A stretch of DNA of 64,000 bases, from positions 1-64,000 of the forward strand of contig NZ_SMKT01000019.1 in NCBI RefSeq assembly GCF_004348735.1. Direction: 5' to 3'. The notes beneath the pieces were generated by a model. That model was not told the origin of the DNA and ran no database searches. It saw only the letters and a program-made list of their open reading frames with translations. Source of the stretch: Actinomadura sp. KC06. Lineage in GTDB: Bacteria; Actinomycetota; Actinomycetes; Streptosporangiales; Streptosporangiaceae. The position numbers were made by a program, and so were the translations under genes. Numbering within the stretch: the first letter of the stretch is position 1; each line of letters starts with the position of its first letter. This document shows, piece after piece, positions 56,806 through 64,000 of the stretch.

Positions 56806-57749
56806 TCGCGCTCCCCCATCAACTGGTCGGCCCCCTGCGCGAGCAGCCGGTCCGCGAGATCGCGTCCCAGCCGTTCCGCGTCGTCCGGGTGGCCGCTTGC
56901 GGACAGCCGCACCTGCCGGGTCCCGTCGTACGCCACGACGGTCGCCGTCAGATGGAGCTTTTCATCTACTTCGGCAGCGTACGTCCCCACGGGCGCGGAG
57001 CAACCCGCCTCCAGCACGGCGAGGACGGTCCGCTCGGCGGTGACGGCCCGCCTGGTCGCGGCGTCATCGACCGTTCCAAGGATCTCCCGGAGGCCGGGCC
57101 GGTCGGCTCGGCATTCGAGCGCGAGCGCGCCCTGCCCGGGCGCGGGCAGCATCTGGCTGGGGTCGAAGACCTCGGCGACCGCGTCCAGGCGGCCGATCCG
57201 CTTCAGGCCCGCATGGGCGAGGACGACGGCGTCCAGCTCGCCGTCGGTGACCTTGCGAAGCCGGGTGTCGGCGTTGCCGCGGATCGGGACGATCTCCAGA
57301 TCGGGCCGCATCGCGCGCAGCTGCGCCACCCGGCGCGGCGAGCCGGTGCCGATGCGCGCCCCGCGCGGCAGGTCGGCGAGCTTCGCCGGGCCGCACAGCG
57401 CGTCGCGGGGGTCGTCGCGGTGCGGGGTGGCGGCGATGGCGATCCCCGGCGTCGCGGACGTCGGCAGGTCCTTCAGCGAGTGCACGGCGAAGTCCACCTC
57501 GCCGGACAGGATCTTGTCGCGGAGGGCGTTGACGAAGACCCCCGTCCCGCCGATCTGGGCGAGCAGGGCCTTGGAGACATCACCCTCCGTGGTTACCCCC
57601 ACCAGCTCCACGGCATGCCCGGTCGCCCGCGTCAGCGCGTCCGCGACCTGCCGCGACTGGGTCGTCGCCATCAGGCTCTTGCGGGTGCCGAGCCGCAGCG
57701 GACGCCGGCCGGGCTCCCCGGCCGCTCCCCCGCCTGCTTCCCCGTTCAT
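56802..57749 (-). CDS. hemC: porphobilinogen deaminase (hydroxymethylbilane synthase)
   Basis: 315 aa. RLGTRKSLMATTQSRQVAD opens the protein, HSLKDLPT and GTGSPRRVAQL form the substrate site, and the dipyrromethane cofactor Cys is in LEAGCSAPVG. It makes the linear tetrapyrrole for HemD. Its start overlaps hemA by four bases. Confidence 0.96.
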   Translation of the reverse strand: MNGEAGGGAAGEPGRRPLRLGTRKSLMATTQSRQVADALTRATGHAVELVGVTTEGDVSKALLAQIGGTGVFVNALRDKILSGEVDFAVHSLKDLPTSATPGIAIAATPHRDDPRDALCGPAKLADLPRGARIGTGSPRRVAQLRAMRPDLEIVPIRGNADTRLRKVTDGELDAVVLAHAGLKRIGRLDAVAEVFDPSQMLPAPGQGALALECRADRPGLREILGTVDDAATRRAVTAERTVLAVLEAGCSAPVGTYAAEVDEKLHLTATVVAYDGTRQVRLSASGHPDDAERLGRDLADRLLAQGADQLMGERD

Positions 57750-59284
57750 CTCTCGTCTCCTCCGCGCCCCGCCACGGTGTCGCGGGCGCTCACCGCCCGG
57801 ACGTTCGCGGCCTGCGCGTTCACCGTCTCCGCGCTCAGCCCGTGGTCACTCGGTTCCCGCGCGCTCGGCCCGTCCATCGCGGGCATGGTGCTCACGCAGT
57901 CGGCCTCAGCGCATTCCGGGTCCACCGTACGGGCGGAGGCCGTCCGCGCGCCTTCCTCGCCCTTGCGCACTTCGGTGTCGCGCATGTCGGCGCGGGCCAC
58001 CGCCTCCGGGGCCTTCGGGTCGAGGTCGAACAGCTCGCGCAGCGCGTCGGCGTAGGAGTCGCCGCCCGGCGCCGACGCCAGCTCCTTGACCCGGACGGTC
58101 GGCGCGTGGAGCAGCTTGTCCACCACGCGCCGGACGGTCTGCTCGATCTCCTTGCGGGCCCGGTCGTCGATCCCGGGCACCCGTCCGGCCAGCCGGGCCA
58201 GCTCGGCCTCGACGACGTCGGCCGCCTTGCTGCGCAGCGCGACGACCGTCGGGGCGACGGCGGCGGCGCGGGCGGCGCTGAGGAACGCCTCCACCTCGTC
58301 GCAGACGATGCGCCGGACGGCCTCGACCGCCTTCGGGCCGATGGCGTGCGCGGCCTCCTCGGCCGTCCGCAGGTCGTCCAGCCCGGCCAGGCCGACGCCC
58401 GGCAGGTCGCGGACGGACCGCTCGACGTCGTGCGGCAGCGCCAGATCGAGGAAGAACCGGTTCCGCCCGTCGGAGCCGACGCCCTGCGCCTGCAACCGCT
58501 CCGCCGTCAGCACCAGCCCGGTCGCCCCCGTGCAGGACACCACCAGGTCGGCCGCGGCGGCCGCGGAGTCGACCGCCGGCAGCTCGATCGCGCGGGACGG
58601 CGTGTCCAGCGACTCGGCCAGCCGCACCGCCCGCTCGTGGGTGCGGTTCGCGACCACGATCTCGCGCGCCCCGGCGCGGCTCAGCGTCGCCGCGGCGAGC
58701 GAGCTCATCGACCCGGCGCCGACGACCAGCGCGCGGGCGCCGTCCAGCGGGCCGAGATGCCGGGCGGCGACGTCCAGCCCGACGCTGACCAGCGAGGCGC
58801 CCGCCCTGTCGATGCCCGTCTCATGGTGGGCGCGCTTGCCGACCCGCAGCGACTGCTGCAGGACGTCGTGCAGCTCGCGGCCGAGCGTGCCTTCCTCGTG
58901 CGCGACGCGGAACGCCTGCCTGATCTGCCCGAGGATCTGCCCCTCGCCGACGACCATCGACTCCAGCCCGCACGCCACCGCGAACACGTGCTGGACGGCC
59001 CGCTCCTCGTAGTGGACGTAGAGGTGCCGCGACAGCTCGTCCAGCGGGACGCCGGACTGCTGCGCGAGACGCTCGGAGACCGCCGAGACGCCGCCGTGGA
59101 ACTTGTCGACCACCGTGTAGATCTCGACCCGGTTGCACGTCGAGACGATCGCGGCCTCGGCCACGTGCGCCGAGCCGTGCACGGCGTGCAGCAGCTTCAC
59201 CAGGTCGTCCCCGGCCACCGCAGCCCGCTCCAGCACCGCGACTGGAGCGCTCCGGTGACTGAGCCCCACGACCAGAACGCTCAC
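57746..59284 (-). CDS. hemA: glutamyl-tRNA reductase
   Basis: 512 aa. Catalytic Cys is in VSTCNRVEIY; GLSHRSAPVAVLE and LVVGAGSMSSLAA (NADPH) are conserved, and ESMVVGEGQILGQ is a family signature. The last about 75 residues are an unusual polar, Ala/Thr/Glu-rich tail beyond the normal end near residue 435. It commits glutamyl-tRNA to tetrapyrrole synthesis and follows rex by 28 bp. Confidence 0.95.
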   Translation of the reverse strand: MSVLVVGLSHRSAPVAVLERAAVAGDDLVKLLHAVHGSAHVAEAAIVSTCNRVEIYTVVDKFHGGVSAVSERLAQQSGVPLDELSRHLYVHYEERAVQHVFAVACGLESMVVGEGQILGQIRQAFRVAHEEGTLGRELHDVLQQSLRVGKRAHHETGIDRAGASLVSVGLDVAARHLGPLDGARALVVGAGSMSSLAAATLSRAGAREIVVANRTHERAVRLAESLDTPSRAIELPAVDSAAAAADLVVSCTGATGLVLTAERLQAQGVGSDGRNRFFLDLALPHDVERSVRDLPGVGLAGLDDLRTAEEAAHAIGPKAVEAVRRIVCDEVEAFLSAARAAAVAPTVVALRSKAADVVEAELARLAGRVPGIDDRARKEIEQTVRRVVDKLLHAPTVRVKELASAPGGDSYADALRELFDLDPKAPEAVARADMRDTEVRKGEEGARTASARTVDPECAEADCVSTMPAMDGPSAREPSDHGLSAETVNAQAANVRAVSARDTVAGRGGDER

Positions 59285-59312
59285 GCCCTGCCTCCCGACT
59301 CTCCCGCTGGCC

Positions 59313-60053
59313 TCATGCTTCGACCGTCTCCACGTACTGCTTGGTGCCGGGCGGCGCGTCGCCGCCGGGCAGGGCGGCGGGGCCGTCCGGTCCGCCGGCC
59401 TTGCGCTGCTCGTGGAACGCGAGGATCTGCAGTTCGATGGACAGGTCGACCTTGCGCACGTCGACGCCGTCGGGCACCGAGAGCACGACCGGCGCGAAGT
59501 TCAGGACGCTCGTCACGCCCGCCGCCACGACGCGATCGCAGACCCCCTGGGCCGCTCCCGCGGGGGTCGCGATGACGGCGATGGAGACGCCGTGGCCCGC
59601 GATGATGTCCTCCAGCCGGTCGATGTGCTGCACCGTCATGCCGGCGATCTCCTGGCCGACGATGGAGTCGTCCGCGTCGAGCAGGCCCGCCACGCGGAAC
59701 CCGCGGGACGCGAAACCGCCGTAGCCGGCCAACGCACGGCCCAGGTTACCCACACCGATGATCGCCACGACCCAGTCCTGCGTCAGCCCGAGTTCCCGGG
59801 AGATCTGGTAGACGAGGTACTCGACCTCGTACCCCACGCCGCGCGTGCCATACGAGCCCAGGTGGGAAAGATCCTTCCGGAGCTTGGCCGAGTTGACCCC
59901 GGCCGCCGCGGCGAGCTCCTCCGACGACACGGTCGCGACGCCGCGCTCCTGCAGCCCGGTGAGGGCCCGCAGGTACACCGGAAGCCGCGCCACGGTGGCT
60001 TCGGGGATGCCGCGTCCTGCGCGGTCGCGTTGGCGGTTCTGTCGAGGTGTCAC
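59313..60053 (-). CDS. rex: redox-sensing transcriptional repressor Rex
   Basis: 246 aa from GTG 60053. The winged helix holds TVSSEELAAAAGVNSAKLRKD; the Rossmann part has IGVGNLGRALAGYGGF; and the C-terminal helix used for domain swapping includes LSIELQILAFHEQ. Rex releases DNA when NADH binds. Its own promoter carries a Rex-type dyad, so it is likely self-regulated together with hemA-hemC-hemD-hemB. Confidence 0.95.
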   Translation of the reverse strand: MTPRQNRQRDRAGRGIPEATVARLPVYLRALTGLQERGVATVSSEELAAAAGVNSAKLRKDLSHLGSYGTRGVGYEVEYLVYQISRELGLTQDWVVAIIGVGNLGRALAGYGGFASRGFRVAGLLDADDSIVGQEIAGMTVQHIDRLEDIIAGHGVSIAVIATPAGAAQGVCDRVVAAGVTSVLNFAPVVLSVPDGVDVRKVDLSIELQILAFHEQRKAGGPDGPAALPGGDAPPGTKQYVETVEA

Positions 60054-60089
60054 GGCCTGCTCTTCGGGCTCGCTGGGAAGGACGCTCGG

Positions 60090-60111
60090 ACGGGGGCCGC
60101 GAGACCCCCGT
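60090..60111 (-). other. hairpin in the rex 5' leader
   Basis: ACGGGGG (60090-60096), 8 bases, CCCCCGT (60105-60111) form a perfect 7-bp stem between the predicted rex promoter and its start. It may affect mRNA stability or translation. No riboswitch class is recognised. Confidence 0.35.
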
Positions 60112-60177
60112 GCCCCGGCTCGCGCGGCCGGGAGACGGCCTCACGGCCGCGGCCTGACCGCCTCGGGGCCGTCCACC

Positions 60178-60206
60178 AGGGTAAGCCTTTGTGAATACGC
60201 GCACAA
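60178..60206 (-). promoter_or_regulatory. predicted promoter of rex-hem operon
   Basis: On the minus strand TTGTGC (60201-60206) and TACCCT (60178-60183) are spaced by exactly 17 bases, a fair sigma-70 (HrdB-like) promoter. The Rex-type dyad covers the -35 and much of the spacer, so a bound repressor would block polymerase. The leader to GTG 60053 would be about 118 bases. Confidence 0.55.
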
Positions 60207-60207
60207 A
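60188..60207. promoter_or_regulatory. Rex operator upstream of rex
   Basis: TTTGTGAATACGCGCACAAA: outer arms TTTGTG/CACAAA are perfect, while the inner bases depart from the consensus TTGTGAA-N4-TTCACAA on one side. Location over the rex promoter fits autoregulation as known in Streptomyces. Confidence 0.75.
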
Positions 60208-60352
60208 GTCGCCCCCCTCCGTAGCCCCACCGGCGGTACGGACGGGTACGGCCGTGAAGCTCTATCCAGCAGGGACTTCCAGAGCGGGGCGCACATCCCG
60301 GACGCGCGCCGGACGCGGGCCGGATGTGACCGACCAGACACCCCGGGCCGGG

Positions 60353-60607
60353 TCAGGAGCCGCGCAGCGCGCCGATCGCCGCGCGGAGGCGGTCCTCGTC
60401 GACGCGCCAGAAGTCGTGCTGGACGCCGTTGATCAACGTGACGGGGATCTGCTCCCAGTACTGCTCGGTGTCCCGCTCCGATTTCGTGATGTCGCGCTCT
60501 TCCCAGGGGACGTCCAGCTCGCGGGCGACACGTTCGATCACCGCGCGGGCGTCGTCGCACAGGTGGCAGCCGGGCTTGCCGAGCAGCGTGATCGTGACGC
60601 CGGCCAT
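60353..60607 (-). CDS. glutaredoxin-like (thioredoxin-fold, DUF836-type) protein
   Basis: 84 aa with a CxxC active site, KPGCHLCDDA (Cys14, Cys17), and the cis-Pro in QIPVTLING. The size and motif fit small glutaredoxin-like proteins found beside rex and bldN in actinobacteria. It probably takes part in thiol reduction, but the partner is unknown. It follows the membrane protein gene by 5 bp. Confidence 0.8.
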   Translation of the reverse strand: MAGVTITLLGKPGCHLCDDARAVIERVARELDVPWEERDITKSERDTEQYWEQIPVTLINGVQHDFWRVDEDRLRAAIGALRGS

Positions 60608-60612
60608 CGCCG

Positions 60613-61983
60613 TCACCGTCCGGGGAACTCCGGCGCCGGCAGCGGCACCTTGGCCGGGCCGAGCCGCAGCTCGATCACGTTGGTCGCCAGTACATGCGTG
60701 CGGGACTCGGCCAGGAACCGCTGCAGATGCGGCTGCTGCCGGTGCGCGGCGAACGCCGCCTCGTCCCGGAAGAGCTGGTAGAAGATCCGCTGCGTGGGGG
60801 CGCCGACCACCTCGTGGCAGGCGAAGATCACCGTGTCGGGCTCGGCGGCCAGCGCCGCCTTGACGAGGTCGGTGGCGAGCCGGTCGAAGGCGTCCTCGCG
60901 GCCGTCCAGGAGCGTGTAGACGGTGATCTGGCCGCACGCGTCGGCCAGCCGGCTCAGCCCGGCCTGCGGCGCCCCGGCGGGACGCGCCTGCTCGGGGACG
61001 AGCGCGCCGCCGATGCCCGCGGCACCGATGCCCGCGGCACCGGCAGCGGAGCCGACGCCGTCGACGGCGGTGGGCCCGGCCGGATTGTCCCGGAACCGGA
61101 AGTCGTCGATCGGGGCCGCCGGGACGGGGGCGGGGAACCGGAGCTCTCCCCGCCTCGGGTCCTGGGCCGGGGGCGTCGGCGCCGAGACGGGCTCGTGCCG
61201 CGCACCCGCGTAGCCCTGCTCCTCGTAGCCGGTCGCGGGCTCGTCCCTGTACCCGTCGCCGTACTCGTCCCTGCCCTCGTAGCCCTCGTACCCCTCGTAC
61301 CCCTCGTAGCCTTCCTCGTCCTCGTACACCGGGATCGTGCGCATCGCGCCGTACCAGACGAGCCCGGCCGCGCCGCCGAGCGCGATCACCGCGAGCGGCG
61401 CGGGCAGGAACCCGCGGGTGCCGCTGACCACCAGCACGCCCGCGAGGGCGACCAGCGCGACCGGGATCAGCAGCTCGGCGGCCTCCTGGTCGCGCTTGCT
61501 CGCCAGCCACGCGGTGACGCCCGTGCACGCCGCGAGCGCGAGTACCGCGACGACGTGCGCGCCGTCGATCAGCAGCAGCGGCAGCGCGTCGTACGTGGAG
61601 CCCGGCTTCGGCAGCTTCTTGGACAGCTCGCCCTTGAGCGGGTCCAGGACGAGGATGACGGTCGCGACGACCGTGTAGGAGATCGCGAACAGCCAGCCGG
61701 CGAACCGCACCTGCACGTACCGCGCGATCAGCTCGATCATGCCGAGCGCGAGCCAGATCGGCCCGATGAGCGCCGCGCCGAGCTCCGCGACGCGGAACAG
61801 CACGCCGTTGAACCCGGCCAGGAATCCGACGGTCATGCACAGCAGCGCCAGCGACAGCCCCACCTGCGTGAACGTCCAGGCGATGAGGTAGAGCAGCCGG
61901 TCCTTGTTGGCGCGCGAGATCAGCAACCCCGTGGCCACTAAGGCACCAAGGGTCGCCACCAGCGCGAGAAGAGCATCGACCAT
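60613..61983 (-). CDS. membrane protein fused to an ABM-like ferredoxin-fold domain, with EGY repeats
   Basis: 456 aa from ATG 61983. Residues 1-225 hold about seven membrane helices. A linker then contains four tandem Glu-Gly-Tyr units (near residues 233-244), more Tyr/Asp/Glu-rich sequence, and Ala/Pro-rich spacers. The last about 100 residues (from ITVYTLLDG to VIELRLGPA) look like an antibiotic-biosynthesis-monooxygenase/dimeric alpha-beta barrel domain. The gene stands just upstream of the glutaredoxin-like gene and is divergent from bldN. Function unknown. Confidence 0.65.
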   Translation of the reverse strand: MVDALLALVATLGALVATGLLISRANKDRLLYLIAWTFTQVGLSLALLCMTVGFLAGFNGVLFRVAELGAALIGPIWLALGMIELIARYVQVRFAGWLFAISYTVVATVILVLDPLKGELSKKLPKPGSTYDALPLLLIDGAHVVAVLALAACTGVTAWLASKRDQEAAELLIPVALVALAGVLVVSGTRGFLPAPLAVIALGGAAGLVWYGAMRTIPVYEDEEGYEGYEGYEGYEGRDEYGDGYRDEPATGYEEQGYAGARHEPVSAPTPPAQDPRRGELRFPAPVPAAPIDDFRFRDNPAGPTAVDGVGSAAGAAGIGAAGIGGALVPEQARPAGAPQAGLSRLADACGQITVYTLLDGREDAFDRLATDLVKAALAAEPDTVIFACHEVVGAPTQRIFYQLFRDEAAFAAHRQQPHLQRFLAESRTHVLATNVIELRLGPAKVPLPAPEFPGR

Positions 61984-62230
61984 CGCGCCCCATGGTGCCC
62001 GATGGCGGCCCCGGAGGGGTAACCGCCTCCAGGTGAACGCACCCATGCGGCACGCGCGGGTGGCGTGCGCGCCTACGCCCGCCGGCCAGTGCGCATACGT
62101 CAAGTGGCATGTCATCGCCAGTGGCCGAGGTACGCCATTTGGGGGTCGCATGCGGCATTGCCTCTGGTACCTGGCGGTATCTAGAGTGGCAAATCACGCC
62201 GGAGGTCGCGTAAGCCCCGAGGAGAACTGC

Positions 62231-62935
62231 ATGAGCAGCTTGTCCCTCGATGCCGGGGTCCTCCCGCGGCCCCGGCCCCCACGAGGAGGCTTCGGCCCGC
62301 TGGGCACCGCCGGCCTCCGCGGCACCGACCGGACCATTCCCGGACGGGACGCCGCCGACCGCACCGCCGAGCAGGACTCCGGACGCGCGGAGATCCTCAA
62401 GGCGCTCGTGCTGCGGGCGCGGGACGGCGACGCCGAGGCGTTCGGCTCCCTCTACGACCACTACGTCGAGCTGGTCTACCGCTACGTCTACTACCGGGTC
62501 GGGACGCACTCGCTCACCGAGGACCTCACCAGCGAGACGTTCCTGCGAGCACTGCGCCGGATCTGCGACTTCCACTGGCAGGGCAAGGACTTCGGGGCCT
62601 GGCTGGTCACGATCGCCCGGAACCTGGTCGCCGACCACTTCAAGTCCAGCCGCTACCGGCTGGAGGTCTGCACCGCCGAGCTCGTCGAGCCGGACCGGCA
62701 CCAGGAGGGGCCCGAGCGGGCCGTCCTGGACTCGATGACCAACCGGACGCTGCTGGAGGCCGTCCGGCGGCTGGGGTCGGAGCAGCAGGAATGCATCGTC
62801 CTGCGGTTCCTGCACGGCCTGTCGGTCGCCGAGACGGCGCTGGTCATGGGCAAGAAGACGGGTGCGATCAAGGCGCTGCAGTACCGGGCCGTCCGGTCGC
62901 TCGGCCGCATGCTCCCGGACGACCTGCGCCACTGA
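62231..62935 (+). CDS. bldN: ECF sigma factor BldN
   Basis: 234 aa from ATG 62231 (GAGGAGA 6 bp before). Region 2 includes FGSLYDHYVELVYRYVYYR and LTSETFLRALRRI; WQGKDFGAWLVTIARNLVADHFKSS is nearly identical to Streptomyces BldN from memory. Region 4 ends SVAETALVMGKKTGAIK. The N-terminal extension before the sigma core is about 58 residues, shorter than the roughly 86-residue processed region in S. coelicolor. BldN drives the aerial-growth programme (chaplins, bldM). Gene order rex-hem-bldN agrees. Confidence 0.85.
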   Translation: MSSLSLDAGVLPRPRPPRGGFGPLGTAGLRGTDRTIPGRDAADRTAEQDSGRAEILKALVLRARDGDAEAFGSLYDHYVELVYRYVYYRVGTHSLTEDLTSETFLRALRRICDFHWQGKDFGAWLVTIARNLVADHFKSSRYRLEVCTAELVEPDRHQEGPERAVLDSMTNRTLLEAVRRLGSEQQECIVLRFLHGLSVAETALVMGKKTGAIKALQYRAVRSLGRMLPDDLRH

Positions 62936-63056
62936 CCCCCGCGCCTCGCTCTATTGAATTGATCGTCTATTCGCGGTGCGGCCGTAACCCTCCGCGCCGC
63001 CCGATCGTTTGTGCGGTCAGGAGAGCGTTTACGCCTGGACTCCAGAAGGAGAGCCA

Positions 63057-63245
63057 GTGAGAACCAGGCGAGGGAAGATCATCGAACAAGGGAACGCGCT
63101 TGCCCGCCTGCGGGCCAGCGAGGCGGGGCCCGACCCGCGGTTCCGTGCCGTGCTGCGCGAGCGGCTCGTCGCGGCCGCGGGCGACCGGAGTGACGGCCGT
63201 CGCAATCACGGGCGAGACGGCGGCCACAAGGAGGCGGTTGACTAG
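63057..63245 (+). CDS. very short candidate anti-sigma (RsbN/DUF5667-like) protein
   Basis: 62 aa from GTG 63057 with GAAGGAG 5 bp ahead. The segment LARLRASEAGPDPRFRAVL then RERLVAAAG resembles the N-terminal sigma-binding part of RsbN-type anti-sigma factors, which follow bldN in Streptomyces. The membrane helix and outer domain of RsbN are absent; a stop comes after a basic, Gly/His-rich tail. It may be a cytoplasmic mini-antagonist or a degenerate remnant. Confidence 0.5.
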   Translation: MRTRRGKIIEQGNALARLRASEAGPDPRFRAVLRERLVAAAGDRSDGRRNHGRDGGHKEAVD

Positions 63246-63254
63246 AGTCGGCCC

Positions 63255-64000
63255 ATGCGGCAGATACGGCAGCGGTCGTTTCGGCAGGGCCCGCTTCGGC
63301 GGGGCTCGTTCTGGCAGCTCCCTTTCTGGCAGCGGGGCAAGGACGAAGACCATGTGAGTGCCGGAGAGGCCGCCGCGGCGGCAGCGGCGGAGCACGAGCC
63401 GCTGCCCGAGCCCGATCCCGCCGCGGCGGCGTTCTTCGACGTCGACAACACGATGATGCGCGGCGCGTCCATCTACTACTTCGCGCGCGGGCTCGCCGCG
63501 CGCAAGCTGTTCACCATGCGCGACCTCGCCATGTTCGCGTGGGGGCAGGCCACCTTCCGGGTGCGCGGCACCGAGAACTCCGAGCACATCGGCAGCGCCA
63601 AGGAGGCCGCGCTCGCGTTCGTCGCCGGGCAGAAGGTCGCCGGGATCGTCAAGCTCAGCGAGGAGATCTACGACGAGGTGATGGCCGACCGGATCTGGCA
63701 CGGCACCCGCACCCTCGCCCTCCAGCATCTCGACGCGGGCCAGCAGGTCTGGCTCGTCACCGCCACGCCCGTCGAGGTCGCCCGGACGATCGCACACCGC
63801 CTCGGCCTCACCGGCGCGCTCGGCACCGTCGCCGAGACCCGCGACGGCGTCTACACCGGACGGCTCGTCGGGAACCTGCTGCACGGCCCCGCGAAGGCGG
63901 AGGCCGTCCGCGCCCTCGCGCACCGGGAGGGCCTCGACCTGGCGCGCTGCGCCGCCTACAGCGACTCGATCAACGACCTGCCGATGCTGACGGCCGTCGG
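63255..64000 (+). CDS. HAD-superfamily (IB) phosphatase, 3'-truncated by window edge
   Basis: About 248 codons are visible. The nucleophile motif is [14 protein letters not shown]; motif [14 protein letters not shown] and motif [15 protein letters not shown] are present, as in SerB-like phosphatases. The start is uncertain: ATG 63255 begins an Arg/Gln-rich leader with aromatic residues, and GTG 63354 would remove it. The substrate could be phosphoserine or a lipid phosphate. The last part lies beyond base 64000. Confidence 0.8.
   Translation, partial: MRQIRQRSFRQGPLRRGSFWQLPFWQRGKDEDHVSAGEAAAAAAAEHEPLPEPDPAAAAFFDVDNTMMRGASIYYFARGLAARKLFTMRDLAMFAWGQATFRVRGTENSEHIGSAKEAALAFVAGQKVAGIVKLSEEIYDEVMADRIWHGTRTLALQHLDAGQQVWLVTATPVEVARTIAHRLGLTGALGTVAETRDGVYTGRLVGNLLHGPAKAEAVRALAHREGLDLARCAAYSDSINDLPMLTAV

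Noticed and set aside
61265-61320. Tandem repeat that could be mistaken for a CRISPR or minisatellite
   Set aside because: It is the coding repeat for Glu-Gly-Tyr units inside an intact gene.

Overview
The window is high-GC DNA (codon third positions almost all G or C, many GTG starts, ATGA/GTGA gene overlaps) from a filamentous actinobacterium. Gene content and order point to the Streptosporangiales, with Thermomonosporaceae such as Actinomadura a reasonable guess. Supporting markers are BldC, a BldN-type sigma factor beside rex-hemA-hemC-hemD-hemB, a 14-gene nuo operon, and a conservon (CvnA-D). No tRNA, rRNA or CRISPR array was seen.

Layout. 1-6741: assorted accessory genes (end of an ABC exporter, a secreted esterase, a two-component pair, an MTHFR-like protein, a FlK-type thioesterase, a PPOX-family protein, a glyoxalase). 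6742-9308: a decaying island with an XRE/TPR regulator and an anti-sigma-like ATPase that together carry three apparent one-base frameshifts. 9332-11358: msrA, rarD and a small secreted protein. 11359-15672: a terpene cassette made of a cytochrome P450, a class I terpene synthase and a class II (DxDTT) cyclase. 15914-19824: the conservon cvnABCD. 19833-38991: a respiratory block with a polyprenyl diphosphate synthase, nuoN to nuoA (all on the minus strand, nuoA first transcribed), a geranylgeranyl-reductase-type flavoprotein and menG. 39039-42337: DUF4229, a threonine dehydratase-like enzyme, bldC, and a protein with an anthrax lethal-factor-like zinc protease domain. 42502-46552: cytochrome c maturation (ccsB, resB, ccdA, resA). 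46623-50128: phosphatase, LysR regulator, EamA exporter, DapA-family aldolase. 50125-60053: haem synthesis (hemL, hemB, cobA/hemD, hemC, hemA) with rex, plus a pseudokinase and a Prim-Pol-like protein. 60353-64000: glutaredoxin-like protein, a repeat-bearing membrane protein, bldN, a very short candidate anti-sigma protein, and a HAD phosphatase cut by the window edge.

How it fits together. Quinone tail synthesis, menaquinone methylation, complex I, cytochrome c maturation and haem synthesis make one respiratory neighbourhood. Two Rex-type operators, one 13 bp before the flavoprotein gene that precedes nuoA and one over the rex promoter, suggest NADH/NAD+ control of complex I and haem genes. 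The most novel part is the three-gene terpene cassette directly upstream of a G-protein-like conservon; it lacks its own prenyl diphosphate synthase and has variant active-site motifs in all three enzymes. The lethal-factor-like protease is the second notable item. All calls come from reading the sequence; no database search was run.
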